Shown: positions 1 through 11,223 of the stretch, in pieces | Layout of the letters: the number at the start of each line of letters is the position of its first letter | How positions within the stretch are numbered: position 1 is the stretch's first letter | Source of the DNA: Selaginella moellendorffii | Lineage: Eukaryota; Streptophyta; Lycopodiopsida; Selaginellales; Selaginellaceae | Direction: 5' to 3' | Assembly: GCF_000143415.4 (NCBI RefSeq) | Contig: NW_003314271.1 | Coordinates: 475,591 to 539,590, forward strand | Length of the DNA stretch: 64,000 nt | Made by a program: the position numbers and the translations under genes | Notes under the pieces: model-generated | Seen by the model: the letters and a program-made list of their open reading frames with translations, nothing else | Told to the model about the DNA's origin: nothing | Database searches by the model: none

Positions 1-145
1 TTTGTGACTAGGGGCCATGGGTAATTGTCCTCGATACGAGATTCTCCTGTCGAAAAAATGCTTTACCCAGGGAAGTGTGCAGCAATTTGACAACCCAAGA
101 AAGAACAAAGAAGAACAAGAGCAAGAAGAAGGGAGCTCCAAGATT
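1..145 (-). pseudogene. Decayed copy of the neighbouring aegerolysin-like gene (partial)
   Basis: Blocks here resemble the intact gene at 442-1046 in the same order and strand. Bases 20-58 resemble the start of its exon 2 and the adjoining intron end (around 830-880). Bases 85-145 resemble the first-exon region around 960-1037, including the string gggagctccaag just upstream of where the start codon lies in the intact gene. No open frame survives. The window edge cuts the copy, so its full extent is unknown. The similarity was found by eye; a pairwise alignment would confirm it. Bases 146-441 show nothing recognisable; an 81-codon frame there has no ATG start and matches no family I know. Confidence 0.5.
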
Positions 146-441
146 TATGCTGGTGAAAGAGGACGGGCTGTAGTAACGAATTGAAAATGCCCAGCTTCGT
201 TCAAGTCTGAGAAACGTGGGAAACCACTCACCAAAAACAGAGTATTACTTTCTTGGGGCGGCCCGACCGAGTGCTCTCCATTCTCTCGCCACTTCAGAAC
301 ATAGTCAAGATCTGTTAAGCATTTTCCTGGCTTCCTCCAGAGCACGCATTTTCTATTCCCTTTGCCAGATCTTGTGAAGTCAAAAGACAATTAAAACACC
401 AGGAAAAGTTTATTTGAATACTTAGATGGATAGATTCACTT

Positions 442-1046
442 TCAAGCAATAGCTTCACCGGCAACGGACTTGATCACTAGAGTCACGTCCAGATGAGATT
501 CCCCAATCCTTGTCGCCGTCGCCTGGAACCGGCTATCAAACACGGTTCTTTTCCATTCCCCCATTCCAGCGTAAACAACGTCCCAGTAGACATACAAGAC
601 CCTCTGACCATCGCTCGAGTAAACATCAAACGAGCCCTCGGTACCAGTGGGAGACCAGCTCCTCCCACTCGCAGTGATGTGGTACTCGCCCCACGCTGTC
701 ATGGTGAGACCATTGGGAGATCCAATCTCCGTGAAATCGTTCTTTCCACGTACCCATTTCCCATATCCAAGCCACGAGTTTGTGACGTAGAGCGTCAAGG
801 GACCTTCGGTGTAGTAGATTACCAGTGCAAAGTAATTGTCCTCGCCCTTGAGCTTGGAATGAGAATCTCCTGTTGGAAAAACCACCAAAAGCAAATGTTA
901 CATTTCAGATCTAACAGAAGGAGAATAAATGAACCAGTAGCATTGTTAAGATGTGTAGCAACTGGAGGAAGTTCACGAGCAAGAAGGGGAGCAACCAAGA
1001 AGGAAAAGAACGCTACAAGAGCTCCAAGCTTTGCCATGGCTTGCAT
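442..1046 (-). CDS. Secreted aegerolysin-like protein (two exons)
   Basis: Exons are 1046-935 and 869-442, with a 65-bp GT..AG intron that keeps the frame. The protein is about 179 residues. It begins with a hydrophobic signal peptide (MAKLGALVAFFSFLVAPLLA after a possible MQA extension), so secretion is expected. The mature part has the aegerolysin hallmarks: an ASGR motif, then a GTEGSFDV block, then YWD followed by a G-W pair, in the family's usual order and spacing. Fungal and bacterial aegerolysins are small beta-sandwich, lipid-binding proteins; some act only with a larger MACPF partner. No MACPF-like partner is visible here. ATGs at 1046 and 1037 are in frame. A TATA-like element at about 1067-1077 lies so close that the downstream ATG may be the one used. 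Flanking relics show local duplication. Role in plants is unknown; I infer defence or membrane binding only from family knowledge. Confidence 0.72.
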
Positions 1047-1049
1047 CTC

Positions 1050-2059
1050 CAAAAGTGATGAGAGCTCTTATTTATGCTTTTGGCAACTCTCAGCTAGTTT
1101 GTTTTTATGTGAAGGATAATAAAGGTGGGATGGTTTTATCACCGACAATTTAAGTTTATTAAGTAAGGTCTTTTAAACTTAACTTGGACTGAAATTTGTG
1201 TAATATTGAAAATAATATATTGCAAGTGCATGGAATATGGAAATTGAATATAGAAAATGTGCATATTAATTAGCCCAAAAGCCCTAATTTATATACAGAA
1301 GTGAATGGTCTGCATTAAAACTAATCTTATAGCTACCAAAATCCCATTATGCTAATATTAATATATAGTATTGTAACCACACATCACATCACATCACATT
1401 GTCACATCACATCATCTTTCTTCTTGGAATAATAAAAGATTATCGAGGTTCTCTCGTAAATGGGCCGAGATCTAGAAGAACATTAGAAAGAGGCATCAGT
1501 GAATTTATAGGTGGTATCAATTGTTTTGATCCATTTATATAAAGTGTTTTAACCGTTGCACATGCAGAACTTTTAGAGGATCGGCCTATTGAATGTTATG
1601 GCAAACCTCATAAACTTGTGGTTAAACTTGTTGCAACCTGATATAATTCTTTCCATTGAGCAAGGAACCTCTTAAATAAACCTTGTACCCAAAACAAACT
1701 AACATTAAGTCATCCACTTTATACTCTATATATAGGTAGACGATGATGGGAGTTGTAGTGCTATTGTTATCCCACTTGTATGCAGCCTAGGTGTTTGGCA
1801 GACTTTGCTCAGACAAGTGGAAAAATGCTCATTAAATACTAATCCCACGACTTGGCATCAGCAGCTTGTGGCAATTGTCAAAGTAAATATAGCTCTGTTA
1901 GTAATATTGGATCATGACTATATAAGAGTTTACATGGTGAAACACTAATAGAACTTTACACCCCTGTGACATATGCATACCAAAAAGATAATAAATAACT
2001 ATCCCAATTTAAATGTTGAAAGTTTACATACTTTGCAATTATTCCTTTGAATGTCCAAA
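1050..2059. other. AT-rich intergenic sequence, no gene seen
   Basis: Low GC sequence with a short CACAT/TCACA microsatellite around 1378-1410. No long open frame. The part next to 2060 probably belongs to the same retroelement relic as the integrase fragment that follows, but it is too decayed to read. Confidence 0.6.
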
Positions 2060-2400
2060 TGAGCTATTCCACCAAATTGTCTAACTTTAGATGATAAACA
2101 CTCATGAAAGTGTGCCGTATCCCTAACCAAGACATTAAAACACAAAATGCCTCAGCCATAAAATATAGGACTATTATCTGAAAAAATCTGTTTCGGACAA
2201 GAATGTTGAAATACCACTCGATTGAGGAGGAAGTATCCAACAACAATTGCAAATATACTAGCAAGAGCACCAAGTTCCACCTAACGAGTCAAATAGTCAA
2301 AAGCAATAATAACATACTTATTGCCAACGAAAAAAATCCCATAAGATCAAATGCCACCAACTCAAACGGATGGGAAATTGCAATTGACTCCAACCGTCCT
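2060..2400 (-). mobile_element. Ty3/gypsy integrase core relic
   Basis: Read on the minus strand and across frameshifts, the stretch gives the retroviral-type integrase core in order: a VAFDLMG block (first catalytic Asp), KYVIIAFDYLT, then SDNSPIF (second Asp region), then GIRHTF and YHLKLDNLVE (the usual GI.H....YHPQ.NG.VE block around the catalytic Glu). Stops and frameshifts break it, and no LTRs were recognised nearby. It is a dead fragment of a Ty3/gypsy retrotransposon. Confidence 0.7.
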
Positions 2401-2574
2401 TTTGAAACACGAGGGGGAGTATTACAAATTTGGCATCAAACACAACTACACATATACTAAATAGCATTATGTCACATCTTTAGGCAATAGAAAGACAATG
2501 ATGGTGTATCAAGAGTCCTTAGGAACAAGCTGTAAACACTCAAGGTAAACCTAAGTCCTTAATAAGACCAAAAT

Positions 2575-2705
2575 GAGGATTGTTGGATTATTGGATGAGC
2601 TATAATGTTTGTTAGATTGTTGGATGGCTATAATGTTTGTATTAAATTGTTAATGGCTATTTAATGTTTGTTGGATTGTTGGATGGCTATAACATTTGTA
2701 TTAAA
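2575..2705. repeat. Imperfect tandem repeat, unit about 40-45 bp
   Basis: About three copies of a unit built from ttgttggattgttggatgg, ctataatgtttg and tattaaatt follow one another. The copies differ by small substitutions and indels. No coding role is visible. Confidence 0.7.
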
Positions 2706-4604
2706 TTACAATTGAAAATTAAGTTAACTTGCCAACTCAAATTTTCAACTTGTGAACTGAAGAATGGTTTATACTTAACTAGGGTATGCATTGACATGAT
2801 CTTCCCATCATTGATATGCCCTTCTATCTACTACATATAGCTTCCATATGCCCACTCTTTTATGCATGGCTCCTACCCACCCACTCAATTGTCTATAACT
2901 TTTACCTACACTCCCACCCACCCACTCGCTTCCATCCCTGCCTATGCCCTAGCGTGTGCCCTAATTATTTTCCATGTGGCCAAAGGCTCAACACTTAGCC
3001 AGCCAACTATAGGGAATACACTAAGAGTTTTTACAAAATTTTGGATTTTGTGTTTATAGGGGGTAAATATCTTTTCTACTTTATAAGAGGTTTTTTATTA
3101 TACTCTATATTGGAATTTCCTGCTAATTATTTAATTTTTATGTTGAACTCTATATGAATTATTATTGTGAAACTTTGAATCATGGATTACTTTTTTCAAA
3201 TTTTTTTGTATTAACATTATTTATTGCTGCTGAATTATTTTTTAATTCCTATTTTTGTCAAATGTTTGGATACATTTTAGTTTTTTGTTGTTATTCCTAA
3301 TTAAGAGTGCAATGTGTTTATTTAGAATGATTGTTTATGCAAGTGGTAATGAATATACTTAGAATATACTTGGATATTCTGGCATTTAATATTTAATTAT
3401 ACTAATCTACTGTAAATTATACACATATTTGTAATTTATAAAGTTTCTTAAACACCTTTGAGTATATTCTAACTTATTCTATAATATTGTTAATATGCAA
3501 TTAAATTAATCCTTTTTTGTAAATTATAAATACATTTATAGTTTATAAGCTTTCTTTTAATTCTTCTTAATATTTTTCTCTAGCTTCAATATTTCAGGCA
3601 TTTTTGTCATGATTTTCAACAGTTATATTAGTGATTCTGTGGGAGCTTTTGTGGCAAACAGTTTATAATTGCCCAATAGAACTTTCAAATGTTCTACTTG
3701 ATTTATCATTATCATATTTTCATCTTCCAAAGAGGAGGATGATATAAATTCTGTAAATACATTTGCTCCCTTCTTAGGTAATACATTAGTATACTAATAT
3801 AGCATATAAATTGTCCATTTGGGACTAAATTTAGTTTATCCATTATTATATTTAAGTAGAGGTTTAAACCCCAATTAATATACTTATTCTCGTATCCTTA
3901 GTTATAATGATGAGATATTTTAATTTATTATACAAAAATATTCTTAGCATATCTAAAGAATGTATATATTCTAACAGAATATTCTTTAGTCACACACTGG
4001 TTATGAAGTATAATGAGACAGGATCCACATGTCTATCACCGTGTTCCTACACCATGTGGGAGTCACTGGGTGGAAATCAGTTCTCATGACCTTCAACAAT
4101 GCCTTCTATGCACCTCCAGCCAAGTATCTCTATCATGTTGCATAGCCTTCCAACCTGTGCAGGCTCAACTCCATGGGACCCCTTGGGCCAAGAGGGATCT
4201 CCCTAGTCTCCTGGAAAATCAGGCTGCTTTGCACCACTTGGCTATCTACCTGCATAGAATGGAGGACATTCGGGCAGCTCAAGCACAAGAGAGTGTAGGG
4301 AGTATCCCTCTTGTTCCAAGTGGTCTTATGCCTAACAAGCCCCAGAAACGACGAGTGTGTGGTACTGGGAAATTTGGCCAAGTGATTGTTTGAATCAGTT
4401 GTGAGGACAATGGTGTTCTAGGATCTCGTGCTACCGTGCTACTGGGCTCCAACGTTAAATGCCCGGGTGAGTATTTTGGGAGGATTCAGTGGCTTTAGTG
4501 ACTGGCAAGCTTTGGCAAGCCTTTTCTATGAGCCATGATGCCGGGAATGAAGAATGCAATAAGGAGCTCGATTGATTGTGCCCGACATAAAGTTTATTTT
4601 ATTT
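2706..4604. other. AT-rich intergenic sequence
   Basis: Mostly long A/T runs. A dispersed repeat at 3340-3560 is listed separately. A 126-codon plus-strand frame at 4013-4393 is relatively GC-rich and uninterrupted, but it matches no family I recognise and has no visible splice partners, so it is not called as a gene. Confidence 0.5.
3340..3560 (-). repeat. Dispersed AT-rich repeat, inverted relative to the copy at 58090-58345
   Basis: Two tandem units combine a near-palindrome of the type taaattataaa..tttataatt with a following segment of the type agtatattct..gttaatatgcaat. The same order of pieces appears on the opposite strand at 58090-58345. That makes it a repeat family rather than chance AT-richness. 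No terminal duplication was identified. Confidence 0.5.
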
Positions 4605-5046
4605 TATTTTTAGATGGAACACAAAATATCTTCTGTGGCCGTTCCAGGCCATCAAATTTCAAATGAGCCCTTGGTGGGGTGATGTGATATTCACCCCACG
4701 GACCATCTGGAGATCTCGCGAAATCGCTCGTGGAACGGACATTTCCCCCAGCTTAAGCGACAAGTTTGTGACTTGGAGCTTCTTGAGCTTGGAATAAAAT
4801 CACCAAAAGCAAACGTTATATTTCAAGAATCAGCTCATTGAGGAGAAATGGATGAACCAGTGCATTGTTGATGGATGGGTTCACCACCCAAGGAAAGAGC
4901 AACCAAGACGAAGGAGACTTCAAGAGCTTGGTTCTGGATCTTTTTGGTTTTTTTTTGTTGTGTGTGTGTAAAACATTTCCTCCTCAGCCCTTCTTCGCAT
5001 TAATAAAAAAACAAACAAAGCCAAAAAAGAGCTCCAAGCTTTGCCA
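4605..5046 (-). pseudogene. Second decayed copy of the aegerolysin-like gene
   Basis: The stretch follows the layout of 442-1046 on the same strand. Bases 4675-4745 resemble the conserved exon 2 centre, 4755-4800 resemble the exon 2 start, 4800-4870 the intron and exon 1 end, and 5028-5046 (gagctccaagctttgccatg) is nearly identical to 1020-1038 around the start codon. Insertions, including a poly-T/GT-rich block near 4940-4975, and many substitutions destroy the frame. Together with the relic at 1-145 it makes a local cluster of three copies with one survivor. Confidence 0.72.
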
Positions 5047-5209
5047 TGTCGTGCCATTTCGTTTTGACTTCAGTAAACCTGATAAACGACTAATTAATAC
5101 AAAGCTATAAACTTTAAATTTTAAATTCAAACAAAAAATTCAGAAAAAAAAAAACTACATGCACTGGTTGCCATTCATTTTCTCACGAATTCGAATCCAG
5201 CTGATCAGA

Positions 5210-6212
5210 ATGTCTTGTTCCTGCTCTTTGACGAGCCATGGAGAATCAAGCGTCGCGGCTAGTACCACCACCAAATTCTTGCACAAGAGTTCTTCCACCA
5301 CAAAATCTGGATGGACTCGCTTGAAATCGCCCAGAAAATCAGGTTTGTCCTCGACGTGCTCGACACGCGGGAGGGTCGTGTGCGACATCTCCGATTACAT
5401 TGGCGGGGATTTGCTGCGCTTCGACAGGGGCAAATTCTACAAAGATGTGGAGAAATTCGGCTCCATTGCCATCTATCCTCCTCCAGAGGGAGGCTACGAA
5501 GGGAGGTACGCAAACAAGCTCCAAATGGAAGGCTACCATATCATGGCCATGAGCGCCAAGGGATTGGGAGACCTCGAATCTTATCTCACCAAAGTTCATG
5601 GAGTTCGCCCAGTAAGTTAGAATTTAATGTAGAAGTTGTTCTTTTCTTATGTATGTTTTTTTTTTAGCCTCATCTGGGGAAGCAAGCGATTTCAGTGTGG
5701 TATTTCCCTCCCGAGATCGATTATAGATTGTCTATGCTTCCAGAAGATTGCAAGGGCCTCGTTCTATGGCTTCTCGAATGCGAGGTAAACAAACAAACAA
5801 AAAAAAAAAAAACAAGAGTGGATTCTTAGCTCTAGATACTTTTTGGAATTTGTGCTTGTTTCTTAGGTGCTGTCCAAGGCAGAGCTCCAGTTTCTAACTT
5901 TGTTGCCTGCGCTACGCCCCAAAGTCCGGGTCATTGCCGAGTGTGGAGGATGGTAACTTGGATAGAATCGATCTGGATCAAATCTAAGTGATGCTAAACT
6001 TGCTTTTCCACAGGCGAAAGTTTGTGTGGACACCTCTCAAGAACATTGCCGGGACATCGGTTCCAGACGAATCCCAAGTTTCCAAAGAGATAAGCAAGCC
6101 TTTGGTGCTCGTCCCAGAGCAAGGGAAGGATTTGGTCGTTCCAGATCCCTCCAGATCATCGCCCGAAGCATCAGCACAAGAGCAACAAGAAGCGAACACC
6201 CTCTCATCTTGA
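5210..6212 (+). CDS. ndhN: Chloroplast NDH complex subunit N (four exons)
   Basis: Exons 5210-5611, 5668-5784, 5867-5952 and 6014-6212 give about 267 residues. NdhN is a nuclear-encoded stromal-arm subunit of the chloroplast NADH dehydrogenase-like complex, which moves electrons from ferredoxin to plastoquinone in cyclic electron flow. Diagnostic blocks are GRYANKLQMEGYHIM, LTKVHGVRPPHLGKQAI across the first splice junction, and VLSKAELQFLTLLPALRPKV followed by VIAECGGWRKFVW. The Ser/Thr-rich first 50 or so residues look like a plastid transit peptide. An in-frame ATG at 5159 could lengthen it by 17 residues; 5210 was preferred because it starts a typical MSCSCS transit sequence. The Ser/Glu-rich C-terminal tail is longer than the conserved core needs. 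Confidence 0.92.
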
Positions 6213-7514
6213 TCATCTCGAGATCTTCCAAGTTTCAAGAAACTCGTCTTCCCCGTACAAACTTAGACTGGATTCGATGATCGCGACAAAATGCGGATTA
6301 GAAGGATCAAACTGTGTGTTCTCCTCATGTCAATCATTGACGGTATAGTCCAAATTATGGAAACAGTTGTCTCCATTCCACCGTCCAAGCAAGAGCCCTA
6401 ACCTTGAAAAGGTGACAAAGCGTAAATCTAAGGAATCTCAGCGACATGCTTCCATGTTTTGTGGCGCATTGCGCGGGCCAAGACGTGCCCGACCCGTCGG
6501 TCCGGTTGGTTGGTTGGCCATGCATGACATTCGGACATTGGTGGCACGAACAAAAATTTAACATGCCACGCTTCTCTTGGCGTTTGTAACCATTGTTCCA
6601 TTTTTCTAAGTTGATCAAATCCAAGCTTGGTTTGTTTGTATGTTTCAAGTTGACCTAACATCTTGATCTAGATCCCAAAGGATTGAGGGGTGCATTGCAT
6701 CTAACCCATAGTTTTATCGATTTGATCCAGCGCTTTGGAACGGGATGGTTATTCTCTTGGCAGAAGACAATGTCACAAATTAGCTGGTCTCACGTTTCCA
6801 AAGGGTTTGTTTTGTGTGCTTGGAATTAAACAAATTTGAGCGCGAATGATTGTAGCTTTGAATGCAAGCTAGATCGATCCATTCACACTACTCGAGTTTT
6901 AAAATTTTCGTGGCAAAGGTGTGAGGGCACGACGAAATATCCCACAACTACGTGGGAGAGCCGTAATTGATCTTTACCTGTTTGAAAATCTCACGAGAAA
7001 TTTCAATGTGGGAGGGAGGGAATGAAAACCATGACACACATGGTTTTGCGGGGGCAAAATTTATGGGAAGTTGACGGACGAGACGGGGAATTATAAGTGT
7101 ACGGACGGGTTCCACTCCGGTGGGGGTTTCTTTTTGGTTTCTCTTGTCCTTTGGTTTGGGCCACACTGGTCATTTCGGCGAGCCCTAAAACCGGGGTTCT
7201 TCTACTACAGGCATTACGCACGGTGGCGCTGGCAGCCCAGCGCTTCGATCCACGCGCGGCGCCCGCGCTTCGATTCCTCCAGTTTGATGCGGTTTCCTCG
7301 CTCTCCTGCGCGCCTTGGATGATATTTCGATCAGTCGGCCATCCGATTCCTCCATCTCCCCGGTCCGGATTTCGCGATCCGCTCGCCGTGGATGTGAATT
7401 CCTCCTCCTCTCGGGCTCCTCTCTCCTGTGGCGGAGCTTGGAATTCGTCGGGATCGGCGGATCGCAGGGATTTTCTTTCCACCGCTTCCAAGAAAGTGGA
7501 ATATTTCCCAAGAT
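6213..7514. other. Intergenic region and probable ERF promoter/leader
   Basis: There is no supported gene here. The first half is moderately AT-rich. From about 7150 the GC content rises and CT-rich blocks appear up to the ERF start codon, as expected for a promoter and 5' leader. Several overlapping open frames on both strands between 7000 and 7950 are shadows of GC-rich leader and ERF sequence. Confidence 0.5.
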
Positions 7515-8801
7515 ATGGATTCTTCGACGGCGGCGGCGGCGGTGTCATCGATCCTGCCGGGCGCAGGATCCAGTGTGGGAGTGACAGTTGCAGGATCGCC
7601 CACGGCGGAGGAGGATTCTTCTTCTTCCAGGAAGAATTCCAGGAGCAGTAGCGGCGGCGGATCCAAGCAGCAGCAAAAGAAGAAATTCGTGGGTGTGAGG
7701 CAGAGGCCGTCGGGGCGATGGGTAGCGGAGATCAAAGATTCGACGCAGAAGCTCCGGCTGTGGCTGGGCACTTTCGACAATGCCGAGGACGCCGCGCGGG
7801 CATACGACGACGCCGCGAGAGCTCTCCGCGGCGCCAACACCCGGACCAATTTCAAGCTGCCAGGGAACGCTAGCGGACGATTCTCCAAGGCGACGCGGAT
7901 GCTCCTCCAGCGCGTCGCGATGAGATCGTCTGGCAGCGAGGCTCTCAAGGAGAATCAAGCCTTGATCGCCAGCGACAACAACAATCCAGGAGCCGTGGCA
8001 GTAGCGGGGGCATTTCCCCATGGCCTGTATCATGCCGCTGGTGGATCTTCTTCGGACTCTTCGCCCATGCAGAGCTTCTCTTCGCAGCAAGTCCCCGGCA
8101 AAGACAAGCTCGCCGCTGTAGATCCAGGCAAGTCCATAGCTCCTCGCGCTCTCCAGCAGCACCAATTCTACGGCACCTCTCCCTTCGGTGGTGGATTCCA
8201 ATCGCCAGCGCTCGCCACCCAACAGCAAATCCACAGCAAGAGCGTCTATGGGGCGTTCATAGAGAAGCTTGGCAAGGTGCCAAGACCACCACCGCCACCT
8301 CCTGCCAAGCACGATCTTCCATACGTGAATGGCTACCACGGGCCACTTATGTCCGAGAACGAACGCGCTCCTCAAGAGACGACGATGATGATGGAGTTCC
8401 AAGACGATCAAGGTGGTAGCGGCGGCGAGGACTACATTTTCAAGTCCTACTCCGCCACGTCCTCGCGCTTCATGTCTCCCTCGATCCGGGTACCTCCCTC
8501 CGACAGATACAAAGTGGCCCCGTCCATTCACGTCTACAACACGGCGGCGCAAGCGGCGGCGGCGGCCGCTGCCGACCTGTCCGACTCCGACGCTCTCATC
8601 CAGGCTCCAAACATCCGCGGGAGCGAATCGCCCATCATTCTCAACAAGGACGATCCGATGGTCTCGGCGGTCCCAGCGGCGGCGATGGCGATCAGCTCCT
8701 GCGACTCAGTCTCTCCCGGCCCCTCGACGCCCAGCGGCGAGGAGGAGGAATCGTCCAGCTTCTGGAGCTACTTCGACCAGGCGCTGTGTGCCGTGACTTG
8801 A
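7515..8801 (+). CDS. AP2/ERF transcription factor, RAP2.11/ERN-like
   Basis: Intronless, 428 residues from the ATG at 7515; the open frame upstream lacks an ATG. A single AP2/ERF DNA-binding domain lies at about residues 57-117, beginning [20 protein letters not shown] and containing [16 protein letters not shown] and the [10 protein letters not shown] end. The [18 protein letters not shown] form and NTRTNF ending point to the RAP2.11/ERN branch of the ERF family, which binds GCC-type elements and in angiosperms acts in low-potassium or nodulation signalling. The rest is low complexity: Ser and Gln runs, a Pro run near residue 287, an Ala run, and an acidic C-terminus ([16 protein letters not shown]) that may be an activation region. 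Subgroup is inference from the domain alone. Confidence 0.88.
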   Translation: MDSSTAAAAVSSILPGAGSSVGVTVAGSPTAEEDSSSSRKNSRSSSGGGSKQQQKKKFVGVRQRPSGRWVAEIKDSTQKLRLWLGTFDNAEDAARAYDDAARALRGANTRTNFKLPGNASGRFSKATRMLLQRVAMRSSGSEALKENQALIASDNNNPGAVAVAGAFPHGLYHAAGGSSSDSSPMQSFSSQQVPGKDKLAAVDPGKSIAPRALQQHQFYGTSPFGGGFQSPALATQQQIHSKSVYGAFIEKLGKVPRPPPPPPAKHDLPYVNGYHGPLMSENERAPQETTMMMEFQDDQGGSGGEDYIFKSYSATSSRFMSPSIRVPPSDRYKVAPSIHVYNTAAQAAAAAAADLSDSDALIQAPNIRGSESPIILNKDDPMVSAVPAAAMAISSCDSVSPGPSTPSGEEEESSSFWSYFDQALCAVT

Positions 8802-9402
8802 AAGCGAGGCAGGGCGAGAGCTTTCCGGTTGCGGCCAGCGCACACGAAAGAGGTAACGCGATCGTGCGCGATTTTTATACCACCACTCACTCGCTGGCTC
8901 ACTCATTTCTCGGCGATCGCAGAGATAGGCAGACATGGAAAGGGAGGAAGTCCTCCAATCTAAATGCCGCGCGCGAGGCAGGCACCCACCAGCACTAGCA
9001 GCACTGACCCAGGAGAAGAGGAGGCTTCATTCATGTCGTGCATTCATTCTTCCAGAGACGATCTCGCGAAGCTGTAATTATACCGGCGTGTACAATCCGT
9101 TTTGCTTTTCATGTTCCAGTCCAATAAGTAAACACGAGGTTTGCTCATACTTCGCTACAGAGAAAGAAAATCGAACAAAAGTACCTAGTGCCAACTCTTT
9201 TTTGTCAGTTCTCTTGATCAAACCAAATCAATCAATCTCGACCCAAATCGAGTTCTTTCCATGCGAAACAAAAGGATGAAATAATGGGTGAAGCTTGTTG
9301 GAGCACACACCAAAAAAATCTCTGGCTTTTACTCTTCTCTTCGCTGGGTCTTGTAAGGAATCAGGTAATGGTACACGCCCCTCTTCTCCTTGTTGTTCTT
9401 CA
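8802..9402. other. Convergent 3' flanks of the ERF and OEP37 genes
   Basis: No further gene is seen between the ERF stop and the OEP37 stop, which lies on the opposite strand. The sequence probably contains the two 3' untranslated regions. No clear terminator-like structure was identified. Confidence 0.5.
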
Positions 9403-10634
9403 TCAGAGATCCCACCGCTTCTTTATTCTAAAGAGGAGCACTGCCTCCTGGAGATTGTTCTGCGGCAGCTGGAGCATCACCTGGAGCTTGCATTTCTTGG
9501 GGGCGGACTTGGCACCTTCGTCTTCCTTGCCAACCTGCGACGCACAAGAAGAGAAAGAACCGCTCTGTTAAAGAGTTTTCCCGTCCAGATAGAATAAGGA
9601 AAGCGAAAACGAGAGCTCACCCACGCTGACGCCCAGCTCACTCCCACGTCCGAATCGTATCCCATCTTTATCTTGAAGTTCTCCGTTGCCTTGTGCTTGA
9701 ATATGGCGCTCCACGCCTCGTTGTTGAAATTGTACATGTAGCTGCCATACGAAAGATTCAATGTAGCTTCCAAACTGCTTGAACTCTAAGCAGGAACCTT
9801 AGCTTGTTTGCTTCATCAAACTGCCGCTTGAAAGACACTGCTAGCGCCTGTGACGGCCATGATATCGTGGGGCACAGCGTCATCTCCTCATCCTGCCATG
9901 AGATCACAAACGTCGCAGTCAAGAGAAAAAAAGTGGGAGGAGATTTGCTTACTTTGAACTTGTATTTGAGGGAGGCATTCTCTTCCTTGTAATCCGCAAC
10001 GAAGACACCGCTCCCAAGTGACGCACCAACGAAGCCGCTGATAGATAAGGCCCGTGCTTCGTTCTTCATCTCGTCTTCCAGTTTGATCTCGCCATTGGGA
10101 AACGTGAAGCTTAGTCTCGGCTGACAAAGAAAAGAAGAATAAGTACTTGGAATTGTCAATGCCAGTAGTTCTTCCGAGTTGCGAGAGCTTACCCGGGATG
10201 TGGGGGGAGTTTCGGTAGCAATCTCGGCCTTGTATCTCGAGTCCTTAGTCGTTGCGATAATTCTCAGCTCGCCTTCTTGCGCCTGGAACTCTTTCGTCAA
10301 TCTCAAGGCATGGCACGATCGAACAGACCTTGACGTCCTGCATGTACTTTGCTTGCACATATCGGCCCAAGTTTGCAGACATTGTGACGAGCGCATTCTT
10401 TTCTTCGTAGTCGTAGAGCACGGAGAGATACTTGGTCACCAGCCCGAGCAAAGGATACCGGAATTCTCCCGACGGGTCTCTCTGGAACGAGGCCTTCAAC
10501 TTTGCCATGCCATTAAGCATGCGAGCCGTGACTTTGTTCACCACGACGCTCGCCTCACTGTCATACTCGGATGACACTTTCATGGCCATGATCCTCCGCC
10601 AGTCATCCACGTCTTTGGACGCTTGCAAATCCAT
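9403..10634 (-). CDS. OEP37: Chloroplast outer envelope pore protein OEP37 (six exons)
   Basis: Exons 10634-10329, 10282-10193, 10120-9953, 9892-9798, 9741-9621 and 9534-9403 give 303 residues. OEP37 is a beta-barrel, cation-selective channel of the chloroplast outer envelope. It was recognised from blocks shared with the Arabidopsis protein: SSEYDSEASVVVNKV, SVLYDYEEKNALV, SFTFPNGEIKLE, DEEMTLCPTISWPSQALAV, YNFNNEAWSAIFKH, KMGYDSDVGVSWAS and the C-terminal FRIKKRWDL. No transit peptide is expected and none is seen. The N-terminus is short, without the proline-rich leader of angiosperm forms. All introns are 46-72 bp. A strong splice donor near 10838 and an acceptor near 10646 suggest a further intron inside the 5' leader. 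Confidence 0.9.
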
Positions 10635-11105
10635 CTTTGGGTGTGGCTGCAAGGACAACAAGATAACAATGCTGATAAGAAACTGAAAGAACAAAGGAGA
10701 AAATGACGAAATTCCATCCCAACACGCCAAGAACCAAGCGATGGCCAAGAAATCCACAAGAAAATGCCAGACAAAGCCCTAGATCTACCAGCATTGCGAG
10801 ATTGGCGAGCAAGGAGGAGCGAAATCACTTACACGGGGCTACCGATTTGGCGGAAAAGAAAACCCTGGCAGCTAAGATTAGTCCCGGCGCCCAAGAAACC
10901 GGGAGAGATCGCCTCGCCGCGGCGCCAGGATCCGCGCCATCGCCAATGCCGCGGCAGCTCACGATGGAAGGCGCGCTCCACAAAACCCCAGAAAAATCAA
11001 TCCACGCCCTTCCTCCTTGTCCTCATCAAACCTAAAGTCCCTCTCTTCTTTGAGCTCGTGGAATACAGAGGGGAAAATTCAAACTTTTTCCTCCCTATAT
11101 TTTAG
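10635..11105 (-). promoter_or_regulatory. OEP37 5' leader with probable intron and a 20-codon upstream ORF
   Basis: On the minus strand a CGT/GTAAGTG donor near 10838 and a TCCTTGCAG acceptor near 10646 bracket a likely leader intron. Upstream of the donor an ATG near 10939 opens a 20-codon frame (MARILAPRRGDLSRFLGRRD) that ends before the donor. It could reduce translation of the main frame, but transcript ends are unknown. Confidence 0.4.
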
Positions 11106-11223
11106 AGTTTAGCCTTTTTCGCATTTTCTTTTTGTTTTTCCGAATAATGACAACCACAACCAAAAGGATACATGGAATATTCATATAATTTACAAAATTA
11201 AAGGTGGTGTTGATTTATAAACC

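Noticed and set aside
145..390. 81-codon minus-strand frame beside the first aegerolysin relic
   Set aside because: Begins with TTG and resembles no aegerolysin part or other family.
4013..4393. 126-codon plus-strand open frame between repeats
   Set aside because: No recognisable domain, no splice partners, and a competing minus-strand frame overlaps it. It may be retroelement debris.
7003..8552. Several long minus-strand frames opposite the first ERF
   Set aside because: They are antisense shadows of a GC-rich, biased-codon gene; the plus strand carries a full AP2 domain.
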